Source of the DNA: Sphaerosporella brunnea
Lineage: Eukaryota; Ascomycota; Pezizomycetes; Pezizales; Pyronemataceae
DNA length: 64,000 bases
Assembly: GCA_008704415.1 (NCBI GenBank)
Contig: VXIS01000057.1
Coordinates: forward strand, 124,001 to 188,000
Direction: 5' to 3'
Positions 20,620 through 32,293 of the stretch are shown here, piece by piece; position 1 is the stretch's first letter; every line of letters starts with the position of its first letter. The notes beneath the pieces are model-generated. The model had not been told where the DNA came from, made no database searches, and worked only from the letters and a program-made list of their open reading frames with translations. The position numbers and the translations under genes are program-made.

Positions 20620-22129
20620 TCAAACTGGCATAGCAATATTTGTTGGATGTTCATCCAAAGGGGTTTCATTGACACGAGTTCCATCCAGAAACAGCTCTCC
20701 CACATAAGGTCGCGATTGGGCGCGAATGAAAGACCTGCCACCGTTCAAAGATGATATATCGATTTGGGTTGGGCTTCTCCGTGCAATATTGCCACCAACG
20801 GTTTGCGAACCAGTGCTGACAGCTGCTAGAGGTACGATGGCGGAACCCTCTGAAGACGATGCTCCGTCGACTGCTCCCGGGGAGGTAATGGCAGTAACAA
20901 ATTCTAGCCCGCGACGTGGTGTGCTCCGCTGGCTAGTTCCACGTCCAGTGTTGTTCGGTGCAGCAATTCCTGGCTTGTGTCAGTAAGTCACATATACCAC
21001 TGGGAAATTAGCAGCCAACCTTGCCCATGAGCGGTGCCACCATGAGCTCCGTACATCTCTGGCCCAACTTGCAGGTCTGGCCGAAGGGCCCACCACCTGT
21101 CACTCATGATCCACAGTGGGTGGCTACACCACATGAAAAGTACTACCAGCAGGGTTGACAGTACAAGGCCGACAATGATGAAGCCTGTAATCTGCGCGAT
21201 ACTGAGCACGGCTGGACTGAAGAAGAGTTCTTTATGAGAACGCTTTGGTGACTCCAAGCTGAACAACTCTTCAGTTGCGGTCACTGATGATTTCTCCTCT
21301 CCTTCAACCTGCTTTCTGTGGTGGCGCAGATCCACCTCTAACTGTAATGGTGTTTTGTTCTCTGCTAATGTGTCAACATTCATACTAAATCGCTCGAGGA
21401 AACTCGCAAACCTGAACGAGGAACCCGTTTTGCCTCCAAACTATAGCTAGCCTGCGAAGGGATCGGCCAATGGCCCAGTGTTTCAGGGTGGGCATCTTGC
21501 AGTACAACCGCCGTACTATGGCGCGGTGGACGTCCCGCGTGCTCAAGGGGCTCAGCGAGGCCCGTGAAAGGCTCCTTTTGGCCGGAGAAAGGGAATTTGC
21601 GGTTGACATATACAGTGGCAGTCTTAGTCGCAGTCTTAGTCGCAGTCGTCCTTTGGAGCAAGGTGGTAGTTTCAGTGGCCGTGGTCGTGCTCAAGAGGTA
21701 AAGTGTTTCGGTCACGGCAGCTGTGACAACTGTTTCCGTAGCCTTCACGGTCTTGGTTTTCCTAGGAAGGTACCACAAATACGTCTGATCCGAGGCTCGC
21801 TGGTCGCTGTCTCGAGTGTGATAGCCCAGTGGACCAAAGAATCTGCGTTCGTCGCTCAGCAGAGACCGGATGGCAGTTGTGTACGGATAGAAGCTCCAGT
21901 AGTTGATTAAGCTTGGGGCAAAGTCTTCGCCGGCACAGTCTCTTGGTGAGAGCAGCGATTCGTCACTCTGTTGACTGTGTCTGGATTGCCGTTGGACTTC
22001 GCACTTTTTTTGTCCCCCAATGGGAGTTGGCACCAAAACGATTGGGGTTGGAGCAGAGGACGAGAGGGCAAATAAAGAGAACAGCCAAAGGCATGGAAAA
22101 GCGAGGAGAAGGGGATGTAAGGACCACAT
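20620..22129 (-). CDS. Single-pass membrane protein with Thr-rich ectodomain
   Basis: Hypothetical protein joined from three exons: 22129-21412, 21361-21020 and 20969-20620, about 469 aa, with two 50-nt introns. The start at 22129 gives a good signal peptide (MWSLHPLLLAFPCLWLFSLF); an in-frame ATG at 22213 would give 497 aa. The ectodomain carries a Thr/Ala-rich stretch (about 150-200: TTATETTTLL, TATKTATKTATVYV) likely to be O-mannosylated. Exon 2 encodes one membrane helix (ITGFIIVGLVLSTLLVVLFM) followed by SHPLWIMSDRWWALRP. Exon 3 encodes a Gly/Ser/Thr-rich cytosolic tail ending ETPLDEHPTNIAMPV. Secretory signal, Thr-rich region, one helix and a tail resemble fungal surface sensors only in layout. 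No known domain recognised. The donor GTTGGC of the second intron is weak; frame supports it. Confidence 0.65.
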
Positions 22130-22434
22130 TCTGTGGCTATTGAGCAAAAAGCAGCTAGATAGTGACAGACAAAGAGGAGGGAGCAGTGGAGGCGATGCAT
22201 TAGCCACGGTCATACATGGAGATACAGTCTAACTCAGTTACTGGAAATAATACAAACAGCGGGCCAATATACCACAGGCCATCTTTCTACATGCCTATAA
22301 TACGCTTCTGTTCGTCAAGCGCCATTGAATCTCAAAGAAATACACTATCTATCACTCGCGCCAAAGCCCCAGTGCATGAACACAACAAAAACAACCCACA
22401 CAGAGTGGAGGAAAAACCCAGCCTCATACAGCTA

Positions 22435-23016
22435 TTAATCGAACCCCAATGCCTTCAGCTGCCTCGTGAGTTCGTTCAGTTTGATCACCTTCTCCAGCTG
22501 CTCTGGCAGAAGGCTCTCGCCTCCTTCCTTCCTGCTCTTGAGGTCGTTAGCCTGACGAATTTTTTTCCTGATCGCCTTGGCCTGTTTTTCCTTTTCCTCT
22601 GCGATTTCCTCCTCGGTCTTAGAAGCGGGAGCCTCGACTGTGGTAGTAGCTACTTCCGTCGCCGCCGTTTTCGGTGCCGAGTCGTCGGTCTCCTTCTCCT
22701 TTTCCTTGGCCTTCTTCCGAGCCGCCTTGCGCTTCGCGTTCTTGTTGCTAGCGTCGGGCTTTCCCGCCGCTGTGTCTACCGGTTCAGCACCAGGAACACC
22801 TCCAGACCCGCGGGTTTTCCAAGCTTCGGCGTTTCTGTTCTTGTAGATCTCGACATCCTCTGGGGGGCGATAACCCTCTCGCACACGTTTCTCTGGGCGG
22901 ATTGAGCCGTCGGCGCGCACCGAGGCGGGGATGACACGCTGTCCCTCCGAGTTGACGGATATACCGGCTTTCGATGGCGTCGAGAAGGTTGGAGTCGACG
23001 CAGGCGGAGGTGCCAT
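22435..23016 (-). CDS. PYM homologue (partner of Y14 and Mago)
   Basis: Exon-junction-complex disassembly factor of the PYM/WIBG family, which binds the Mago-Y14 dimer and ribosomes to remove EJCs from translated mRNA. A single exon of 193 aa. The N-terminus carries the Mago-binding motif GQRVIPASVRADGSIRPEKR followed by VREGYRPPEDVEIYKN (about 25-60). The middle is Lys/Ala-rich and charged. The C-terminus, EKEKQAKAIRKKIRQANDLK then LLPEQLEKVIKLNELTRQL, is the conserved C-terminal coiled helix of the family. Length is normal. The presence of PYM implies that this fungus retains EJC components, unlike S. cerevisiae. Its start region is divergent from UBR1, about 1.15 kb away. Confidence 0.92.
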   Translation of the reverse strand: MAPPPASTPTFSTPSKAGISVNSEGQRVIPASVRADGSIRPEKRVREGYRPPEDVEIYKNRNAEAWKTRGSGGVPGAEPVDTAAGKPDASNKNAKRKAARKKAKEKEKETDDSAPKTAATEVATTTVEAPASKTEEEIAEEKEKQAKAIRKKIRQANDLKSRKEGGESLLPEQLEKVIKLNELTRQLKALGFD

Positions 23017-23061
23017 GATGAGGAATGAGGTTCGGCGGAAGTTGATTTCGAATCGATTAGC

Positions 23062-23124
23062 CGGTGGTGGTTGTGGTGGTGGTGGCGGTAGTGGTGGTGG
23101 CGGTAGTGGTGGTGGTGGCGGCGA
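23062..23124. repeat. GGT/GGC-rich microsatellite upstream of PYM
   Basis: The plus strand carries an imperfect (GGT)n/(GGC)n tract with many G pairs, C-rich on the PYM coding strand, beginning about 45 bp upstream of the PYM start codon. Such tracts can form G-quadruplex on the G strand; it may be part of the PYM leader or promoter. Confidence 0.7.
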
Positions 23125-24169
23125 ATGGAAAGGCTGGAGGGGTTATCCAGCTGGAGGGAATCAGCGGCAACGCCTCGCCACTCGAGCTCGAGGGTTGGTT
23201 TACGCTTAAGCTCGTGCCATGTGGGGTGGTCGAGGCTGGCTAGCCTAAACATGCAGCAATCGTCCATAACTAATATTAACTATCAAGTGCGACACTGTGA
23301 CTCACTAACCCACTTAGATGCGACGCTCTTTTTCAGCCAGCCGCGTATCGATACAGTAGTCACCATACTTGTTTCTCAATATATACCTATTCTACTCGGT
23401 ATGCGATGCGTATTTAAGTACCGTAGAAACTCGGACACAAAGCGGGTGGAGGAATACTTACTTAAGTAAAGAAAAACTTGAACAAAGCGGTGCTAGGTAT
23501 GAAGTATAGTACAGGAGCGACCTCAGGCTACAGGCATGTTCATCATCCTCGTGCTCTGATGCGTCTCCTCCAGCAGCCGCAACAAAGCCGGTCGACCCAT
23601 CGTGCATGAACAACCCTAACCCTTCGCCTTGACAGCTTTCGAACAAGGCGGCCGCCTGTCCGAGTTTCGACTGTAGAGTACATACGGTAAGCACCTTATG
23701 CACATACCCACAAACGGCGAAGCTAGATACCACACACACTCTATGTCCACTAGCCCCGACGGCGTACCTAAGCACATCATACATAATTCTTCTTTCCTAT
23801 CTCTTCCCGCCCCACCTCATCCCAGCTCAACTCCCCGCCACACCCGCATTGTCACCACAGCTTGCTGCCACTCGAAACCCATTACCTCGAGGTCCAGCTC
23901 CGCCTTTCCTCCCCCAAAAAAGCCTTCTTCAACATATAAACCACTATACCTGCTTTACTTGCATGAACCTACCTCTCTTCACGTTAAAATTTCAGACTGA
24001 ACTGTGCTGTGCGCTCCCCCAAATTCTGTCCCTGCTCTGCACTGTTCTGTTATGTTCCGTCAGTGGCGTGAGCTGTTCCGGACTGACATTCTTTGTGCAA
24101 AAAGCCCACACTATCTGAATCACGAAGCAACACCCATCACCAGTCTCGTAAAAGGATCCTCTTGTCGCC
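23125..24169. other. Divergent intergenic region PYM / UBR1
   Basis: About 1 kb containing both promoters. Open frames at 23458-24118 are low-complexity and not protein-like. The last 200 bp before UBR1 are pyrimidine-rich, as in many fungal promoters. No other feature recognised. Confidence 0.4.
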
Positions 24170-27100
24170 ATGTTCGTGTCTGATTCGGAGGCATTTTTGC
24201 TTCGGCGCCTGCGAGATGCTCCCCGTGACTTTGACTACCGCTACACGCCCGAAGCTCGGCTTTCTCTTTTGAAAGAGCTGTTTTCGTCTCTTGCATGCCA
24301 TCGCCGCGAATACATGACCTATTTCTTTCCGAATGGCGTCCCGAGTGAGGACACGCCTGAAGCCTGGAGCTTGTCGATGTCTCAGGGGGCAACGGAGGGC
24401 GCCGAGTATGGCCCAGCAGCGCGCGGAAAGCCTTGCGGTCATATATTCAAGAGCGGGGAGGCTACCTATCGTTGCAAGTAGGGTTTTCCGTGCTTAAATG
24501 CATCTGTTGTTCAGTGCTAATTCCACATGTGGTGACGTAGAACCTGCTCGTTGGATGATACATGTGTTTTGTGCAGCAAATGCTTTGAATCCTCAGATCA
24601 CGAAGGCCACACCGTCTACGTCATGGTTTCTCCCGGAAATAGTGGATGTTGCGACTGCGGCGATCCCGAAGCCTGGAGAATACCAGTCAAATGCGCTATC
24701 CATACTGCTATCTACGATGAGGCCACTCCGATGGACACAGACAGTCCATCACAACAACTTCCGCCCGATCTCTTTCGTTCGATCCGTAGTACGATCGCGA
24801 GGGTGTTGGATTATATCTGCGACGTTATATCGTGTTCTCCGGAGCAATTACGCCTCGCAAAGTCTGTAGAGAGCGTTCGCAAGGACGAGGAGCAGTCCCG
24901 CTTGACATCTAAATATTATGGACCCGAAACCGAGTCTGATGACGATGTGGAATTCGCACTGATTCTTTGGAACGACGAAAAGCACACTATCACTGACGTG
25001 CAGAACCAAGTTTCCAGGGCATGCAAAGATACCGTGGAATTCGGCAAATTACGAGCCCATGAAACAAATATTATGGGACGCAGCATTGTTCGCTATTCTA
25101 AGGATGTTTCCCATTTGCTGGATGTGTCGCGAATCATCGAGCAGATCAAGGTTACAACCACCATCAGGTCCTCGAGAGATACTTTCCGAGAGCAGATGTG
25201 TGGCACAATGATAGAGTGGTTAGAGGATATCGCCGGCTGCAGTGCTGGTGGCGATCACAATATTTTCCAGACCACCATCTGCGAAGAACTATTGGGCGTT
25301 TGGCGTGTGGGCTCGAAAGCATCGGACGCTGAAATTGGTAAACAGGGCATAGACGATCATTCCTCGACTGAAGAGAAAGACGATATAACCATGCAGATGT
25401 CATATATGGTACCTATGGAGTTGGTGGGGATGGCGGAGACGGAGGATACCGAGGACATGGATGTTGACCTCGATCGTGACGGTGAGGAGGAAGAAGATGA
25501 GGACATCTTCGACGATGTTGTTGTGGTTGCAAGTCGCGGTGGGGATAGCGAGGACGACGATGGCCCGAGAGAGCGAGCATTCAACTTCACCAGACACGTT
25601 GGACTTGGCGCGCCACGCCCCGTAGGAATCGATGGAGCAAATGACTGGCAACTCGATGATAATCACATTACAGGGGATCCCGACAGCGGTGCTCCTAGGA
25701 TTCCACGTACTCCAGTTCTGCCCCGCGGCCTCGCCTCCAAGCGACCTGCCCCATCTTACTGGTGCGAAAAACCTGCTGCATATAACCGCATCCAGCTCCC
25801 TGCATACGAAGATCTGAGGCGAAGAGTACGGTTAGATTGGCTCATCATGTTCGATCTGCGTCTCTGGAAGAAGGCAAGAATTGGATTAAGAGACCTGTAC
25901 ATCAGCACGGTAGTGGTTATTCCAGAGTTCAAACGGATTCTAGGGCTGCGCTTTGCCGGTCTTTACCCCATACTGGCCGAATTGTACCTTATTGCCGACA
26001 GGGAACCCGATCACTCCATCATCAATCTGTCGTTGCAAATGTTGACCACTCCTACAATCACAGCCGAAGTTGTTAGGAGAGGCAATTTCCTAAGTGCATT
26101 GATGGCTATTCTGTATACTTTCCTGACCACTCGACAAGTGGGACATCCCTCTCAGGTCAACCCGGCAGCAACGCTTGCCTTTGACGGTGGACCGAATACC
26201 AATCCGCTTACCAATCGCCGGATACACCATTTCTTTGCCGACATGCGATATCTCTTGGTGTCTGATTATGTCCGGGAGCGGCTACGCCTCGACTTGCGTT
26301 ATACCTTCCAATTCCTAGATTTAGCAAGGCTTCACCAGGGAATTTGCCCGAACGTACGAGCCGTGACCGAACATGTTGAGTACGAGGCCGAAGCATGGAT
26401 AAGTGCTTCTTTAATCACCAGGGAGATCAACAAACTATCACGTCAATTCGCTGATGCATTCCGGCCGATCGGGGCTGGATATCGCGAGAACTTACCATCG
26501 GTGATCGCAATCGCGGCCAGATATGCTTCTGTCAATTCGATGGGCTGGGAAAAGGATCGATTTCTCCTGAGCGAGATGAAGCAAGAAACCGAGTTTAAGA
26601 AAATCGGAGGCTTTCAGTTTGATACAGACCGTTGGAACCAACCAAATTCCTATAAAATCGTGAAATTCTGCGTCGATAAGCAAGCAATCAGTTTTCACCA
26701 TGCTCTGCACTACACTCTTTCATGGCTCATTGAAGCGGGAAAGGCAATGTCGAACGAGCAGTTGCGCAGCATTTTACTTTTGGACTGGGAACAAATTCGA
26801 GACTCTGCGCCTCCATCTGCAGTTGAGCTCGAACCGGAAGACGTCGCGGTAGCCATGTTTGACTTACCGCTTAGAGTTGCTGTTTGGCTCAGCCAGATGA
26901 AGGCTGGTATGTGGGTGCGAAATGGGTTCAGCCTGAGACACCAGATGCAGACATATCGAAGTGTATCGCAGCGAGATCTCACCCATCATAGGGATCTCTT
27001 CCTTCTCCAAACTGCCATGGTAACCGTCAACCCCAGCCGAATGCTTGTTAGTATGGTTGATCGCTTCAATCTCGACCAGTGGATGGTGGGCAACTATGCA

Positions 27101-30100
27101 ACTCCAACCAGCTACGACGAGGCCCAGGTTCTGGATCTCGCCGAGGATTTTTTACACATGCTCATTGTAATACTGAGCGATCGCCTTCCATTAATTCCGC
27201 TGGAGGAAGAGCCTGACCTCCAAACGCTCAGGATTCGTAGGGAGCTCATTCATATTCTCTGCTTCAAACCGCTGCAATACTCGGAGCTCTCCAGACAAAT
27301 TCCCGAGCGCTTATATGACAATGACAAGTTCCAAGAAATTCTTTCCGAAGTTACCAACTATCGTGGACCCGACGGCCTTTCGGGCTACGGTACGTTCTCG
27401 TTGAAAGAGGAATACCTGGATGAAGTGGACCCGTACATCGCCCACTTCACCAAAAATCAACGAGAGGAAATCGAAGCGAATTATCGAACGAGAATGGCGA
27501 AGAAAACAGGAAAGCCGGAATCAGATATAGGGTTCGAACCTCGTCTACGACCTATCAACACCGGAGCATTCAAGGATCTTGCAGCTTTCACCAGAACGCC
27601 TATATTCGCGCAGATCATTTACTATTTCTTGTCATACGCCCTTCAATACAAATCATCTACGCCCGGCATCCAAGAAACTAGAGTGGAGATATTCTTGCAA
27701 TTGTGCTTGCATCTCTGCCAGCTGGCTGTCTTGGAAGATCATTCCCCGGATGTTAACGATTCTGCCGACTCGTTCATATCGCATGCTCTTCAAAAAGAGG
27801 CCTCACCGGAAGCCGAGGAAGTCGAAGGAAGCAACAATGGGCCCCGGACGATTACCACCGTTCTGTATCGCTTGGCCAGCATGGAATGTTTCAAGGCTTG
27901 TTGGCCCAAAATAAAACATATCTTACGCACTTTCTGCCAAAAGAAGCCTAATTCGTTTGCGGCAGTGGCTGCGTGGGCCAGTGGAATGGGCGAAAATATG
28001 GAAATAGAAGACAGTAATTCTAAAGAGGCAGAAGAGCTCCGCAAAAAGCAACTCGGAAAACAGCGCCAGGCCGAGGCGATGGCTCGGATGAAACAGCAGC
28101 AACAAGTTTTCATGGATACGGTTGGGGTGAACTTCGACGAGGATAACTTCAGCGATTCAGAGAGCGAAAACGGGTCCTACGAAGAGAAGAAACTCTGGAG
28201 ATATCCAACTGGTACTTGTATTCTTTGTCAGGAAGAAATGAACGACTCAAAACTCTATGGAACCCTGGCATTTGTGACGGAAAGCAACGTTCTAAGACAA
28301 ACGGATTCGTCAGACGCCGATTACGTGTATGAGGTTGTTAAAAACCCTGAGAGTCTGGATCGCGATGCGAGCGAAATTCGACCATTTGGTGTTGCCAGCA
28401 TGAACCGTAAGGTACACAAGAAGCTTATTGCCGATGGATCTGAGGTTACTGTGGAGCGGCAAGGGCTAGGACGGGGATTTCCTCCCGACGAAACTATCCG
28501 AGGGCCAATCATCACTGGCTGTAGCCATCTCATGCACTTCAGTTGTTTTGAGCATTACTGCGATTCAACTCGCCGGCGTCATCCTTTCCAAATCGCCAGA
28601 AATCATCCCGAACGGCTCGACAAGAAAGAATTTGTGTGCCCACTCTGCAAAGCATTAGGAAACGCGTTTTTGCCTATAGTCTGGAAGTACAAAGAGGAAA
28701 CTCTCACGGGAGGAGCACTGCAGCCTGCGAAGAACTTCGGCGGTTGGTTAGCGAGTTTGGGCCCTGCAGCCAGTCGGCTGGGGAAAGATATTGGGGGAGA
28801 AGATGCTGGTGTTTCTAGACACCACGAGATGTTCCTTGAATACGGCAGCAACAATATTGTCGCTCGTATTTCCAGCGAATTGCAACAACCATCTACCCCT
28901 TGGTCAGAAGCTGTACCTGATGACTCCCCCCTTATGGCACCCAACCCATCGACCTCGGGAACCACGCCCTCACCGTTGGACGAGCTTCAAAAGACTTATC
29001 TTCGATTGCGTGACACCTTCCGAGACAATCAGATACAGTCCAACTACACGCATGCAACTGGACTATGGCCGAATCCCTTATCCGACTTAACGCACTGTGA
29101 CGCCTTGGTGCGATCACTTGGATTTTCGATATCGGCTGTTGAAATTGCACAACGTGGTGTGGCCTCGGAGCCGGGATTTACTCTTCTAGACAAGATACCT
29201 GCCCAGGTCGTTACACATCTGCGTATCCTATCGGAAACCATATCTTCCTATTTCGCAGTGGGAGCTCTCCGCACTCGCGATACTTCAACGAAAACCTTGC
29301 AACAGTTCATGGACATGGAACGAGACCAACTGCAACGGCTGTTTTTTGGTCATGAGCAGCTGTTCGATGACGAAGCGAGAAAGGGCATCGAAGAGAAGGT
29401 CGAACCGCTTCTGTCCTCGGATGCATTCTCGTTTCTAGTAGAATGCTCTGTCTGCGCGGTGCCAGCTTTCTCCTGGGACATACACCACGTCGTCCGTCTC
29501 TGCTACATCGCAGAGATTGTGAGAGTGATTATCGCTTTCGCACGGGACAGCGTACTTCCAGATGTGCTCCGTGCATGGGAAGGATCGGAACGGTTAGCAG
29601 ACATTGAGGGGCACATCGGGTATACCGAGCTTCAGCTGAACAGGCTTCAGCAATTCTTGAATTTCATTGAAAAACCAATGTCCATGGATGAAGGATCGGC
29701 CAATTACTCCAGCTTTGCCCTCGCGGTTTTTCGCCGCCTGATTGAATCTTATGCCACCCCGTTCCTGCGGAAATGCGTCATTCTGTTGCACACCCGCTTC
29801 GGAGTCCTCTTCCCACCTAGCGGCTTCGCCGAAGTTGATGAATCGGAGCAGTTACGCCTGAGCAATGTATTACGACTGCCTAGCATCGACGAAATATTTG
29901 AAGCCTGCCTTGCGGATAACGACGAAGGGGCTTACTTGCGTGGAATCATCTCAGGATGGTGTCGACACTTGTCTTTTGCGCATGCGACGATGTCCCACCC
30001 GGCGATATTTGAGCTGGTCGGCTTGCCGCGGACTTTTGACATCTTGGTGGATGAGGCAATGAAGCGTCGATGTCCCACCACCGGGAGCGAGCTTACCGAC

Positions 30101-30608
30101 CCGACTGTGTGCCTTTTTTGTGGCGAAATATTCTGCTCCCAGGCGCTCTGCTGCTCGGCGAAGGTCGGCTCTGAGACGGAAGGGTATCGGGAAATTGGCG
30201 GTTGTAACAGGCACGTTCAAAAGTGAGTAACCCAGTCGATTTCTATCCGGTTTATGCTAATACCTAGTTCGCAGATGTGGCCAAAATGTTGGCTTATTCA
30301 TTAACATTCGCAAATGCGCCCTTTTGTATCTGCACGACTACCATGGAGCATGGGCAGAAGCACCATACTTGGATACACATGGAGAAACAGATATTGGTTT
30401 ACGGTTGGCCCCTCGCACAGACTCCTTATTTGATGACCCCGTGTGGCTGACCCTACTGCACACTCATAGGCGGAGTCGTCAATTGTTCCTGAACCAACGT
30501 CGTTACGACATGTTGATCCGCAATGTGTGGTTACAACACGGAATTCCATCCGTCATATCCAGAAAAATGGAAGCAGAGCTGAACACCGGTGGATGGGATA
30601 CTTTGTAG
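24170..30608 (+). CDS. UBR1: E3 ubiquitin ligase UBR1 (N-recognin)
   Basis: N-degron pathway ubiquitin ligase. Three exons: 24170-24477, 24541-30222 and 30275-30608, about 2,107 aa, close to yeast Ubr1 (about 1,950). The UBR box spans about 88-160; the first intron falls inside it and is required to join RCK to TCSLDDTCVLCSKCFESSDH. An acidic segment (DRDGEEEEDEDIFDD) lies near 425. A RING-H2 domain starts at CILCQEEMND (about 1329), continues with GCSHLMHFSCFEHYC and ends with CPLCKALGN (about 1472). The C-terminal conserved domain contains CLFCGEIFCSQALC and, across the last intron, GGCNRHVQKCGQNVGLFINI, then CALLYLHDYHGAWAEAPYLD, standard for UBR1/UBR2-type ligases. The zinc ligands of the UBR and RING domains are intact. 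Works with a Rad6-type E2 in the cytosol and nucleus. Confidence 0.96.
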
Positions 30609-30730
30609 TTGGAATAATTAATTATCGGCGTTGGCGTTGTTCTTTTCATATTGTCGCGCCCTTTGTTTTGTTGGCATCTTTTTTTCGCTTGTCGATCATT
30701 CTGTTCTGTAAACACATACTTCTTAATTCT

Positions 30731-31325
30731 TAAGTACAGTTCCTAGACAAAAGTCTTGGTGATTCTGTGAAACCGCGCCAAAAGTGGGCGAAAATGCGCG
30801 CTTTCTGCTCAACGCCAGAACACCGGTTCTTGCTTGTTGACCTCAAGACTCTCAAAATTTTCAGACATCCATAAGTGCTTCAAATATCGTCACCCAATCA
30901 GAGGTTAATATCCTCACGACAGGGATGCTGCATTTTAGCGGGGTTGCACAGTTTTCACGTCCCCAAGAAAACTGCAGTCCACCAAATTGAGTCTATCTCA
31001 ACAGGTTCAGCTTCAAAAAATTGCCAGCTTGGTAGATGTATTATTGCTATACAAAAGCCCGTTTCTGGGAAGTTTTGAACATGAAATTTGCTTGATATTG
31101 AGCTACAGGAATTATGGAGCCGTTTTAGCTTTTAAGCGAGCCAGCATACAACAACAACAGTTGATGAAAGGGCTTGATACTGGCTACAAAAGTAGTCCAC
31201 ATAGTAGCGAATGAGCTGTATTTTTTATTTTTTTGTGGCTCTCAATCAGAAGACGCTGTCGTGGTTGTGCAAATTGTGGTCTCCGCAGTGCAATCACCAA
31301 GACTTTTGTCTAGGAACTGTACTTA
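30731..31325. mobile_element. 595-bp non-autonomous DNA transposon with 34-bp perfect TIRs
   Basis: The left end, TAAGTACAGTTCCTAGACAA followed by AAGTCTTGGTGATT (30731-30764), is repeated exactly in inverted orientation at 31292-31325. The interior has no coding capacity. If the true end is CAGTTCC, the flanking dinucleotide on both sides is TA, as in Tc1/mariner elements. The perfect match of the repeats implies recent activity. It sits about 120 bp downstream of the UBR1 stop codon. Confidence 0.85.
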
Positions 31326-32174
31326 CGAAAAAACCCATGCGATCCTTTCCGTCGTGCTATAATAGCGTCATCTTGAATGATCACCAGATTAGGCTGGCAA
31401 TCAAAGGCACGGCGAGGCGCAGTGCAAACAACGTTTCAAACATTTTCACACCGCGATGCTATCACGATGAGCTGTTTGCAAAATACTGCTTCTATTTTCG
31501 TTTGCGGTTGACGAGTAGAGTAGAGTCTGGTATTGTTGCAGTATTGTCAAAAAGTTTTGCCTCAGTACGTATACTCTACTCTAGCTAGGTGCGCGCTGAA
31601 AGGCAGGTTCGGTGATGCGTCGAACCGGACCTCGCTTTGGTGATATACACCTACTAACTTAGGGTTGGGAAGGTTGTGCCGCCTATTAGTGCATGTAAAC
31701 GTCGCTCTCACAATTCGAGGTTTGTAGAAGTCATAAAAAATGAAGCTTTGGATAACTTGGGGACACCGGCCTGCGTTGTTTATAAGATCGAGTCGATACG
31801 GTAGTTACAGTCAACTTCTTCTATCCCCCGAATCGAGGGTCTGGTCCATTTGGGCCTTAGCAACTTACCCAGAGAACAACTACCATATTATCCCGGTAAT
31901 AACGCACCTGAAAAGTAGTTATGCTGGAAATAGAGAGAAGCACCCGTTTTTGAAGTCCATGCGACCATGAAAACCAAAAATGCGTGGGCGCTGGGAGACA
32001 GAAGGAGATTGATTGTCCTCACACCTGTGTCGCCGCTTTCCGCGTCTGTCTCCCGCTGTGTATAAGTTTCGTCGAAGCCTCGATCGCTCGCCCTATACAG
32101 TACACTTTTGGGGGCCGCAATAGTTTAAGTATAAAATAACGAGCAAAGTGCTAACAATGCCAACCGTGGGCCAA
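31326..32174. other. Non-coding region with a solo element end
   Basis: About 850 bp without genes. It includes a small palindrome, GGTTCGGTGATGCGTCGAAC, near 31606 and, at 31773-31803, a solo terminus of the TACCGTA family listed separately. Confidence 0.4.
31773..31803 (-). mobile_element. Solo terminus of TACCGTA family
   Basis: On the minus strand this reads TACCGTATCGACTCGATCTT then ATAA, closely matching the left end of copy A (TACCGTATTGACTCGGATAT then AAG). No partner repeat is visible, so it is a fragment or the end of a diverged element. Confidence 0.45.
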
Positions 32175-32293
32175 TACCGTAAAGCTTCGCCATTAAGGCA
32201 ATGTGGCTAAGTCACTGCGCACTGTGGAGAAGTCACTCAGCCTCATGGCAAAGTCACTTAGCCACATTGCCTTAATGGCGAAGCTTTACGGTA
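32175..32293. mobile_element. 119-bp foldback MITE with ~38-bp TIRs
   Basis: TACCGTAAAGCTTCGCCATT followed by AAGGCAATGTGGCTAAGT at 32175 is mirrored at the right end by ACTTAGCCACATTGCCTTAA then TGGCGAAGCTTTACGGTA, ending at 32293. The arms are essentially perfect and the loop is only about 40 nt. Both ends start with TA, consistent with a TA target. The outermost bases TACCGTA are shared with the family at 2804 and 18319, though the rest of the repeat differs. Confidence 0.88.

Noticed and set aside
22129..22213. Upstream ATG at 22213 for the Thr-rich membrane protein
   Set aside because: It would place 28 extra residues before a clear signal peptide; the ATG at 22129 gives the expected N-terminus, although the longer form cannot be fully excluded.
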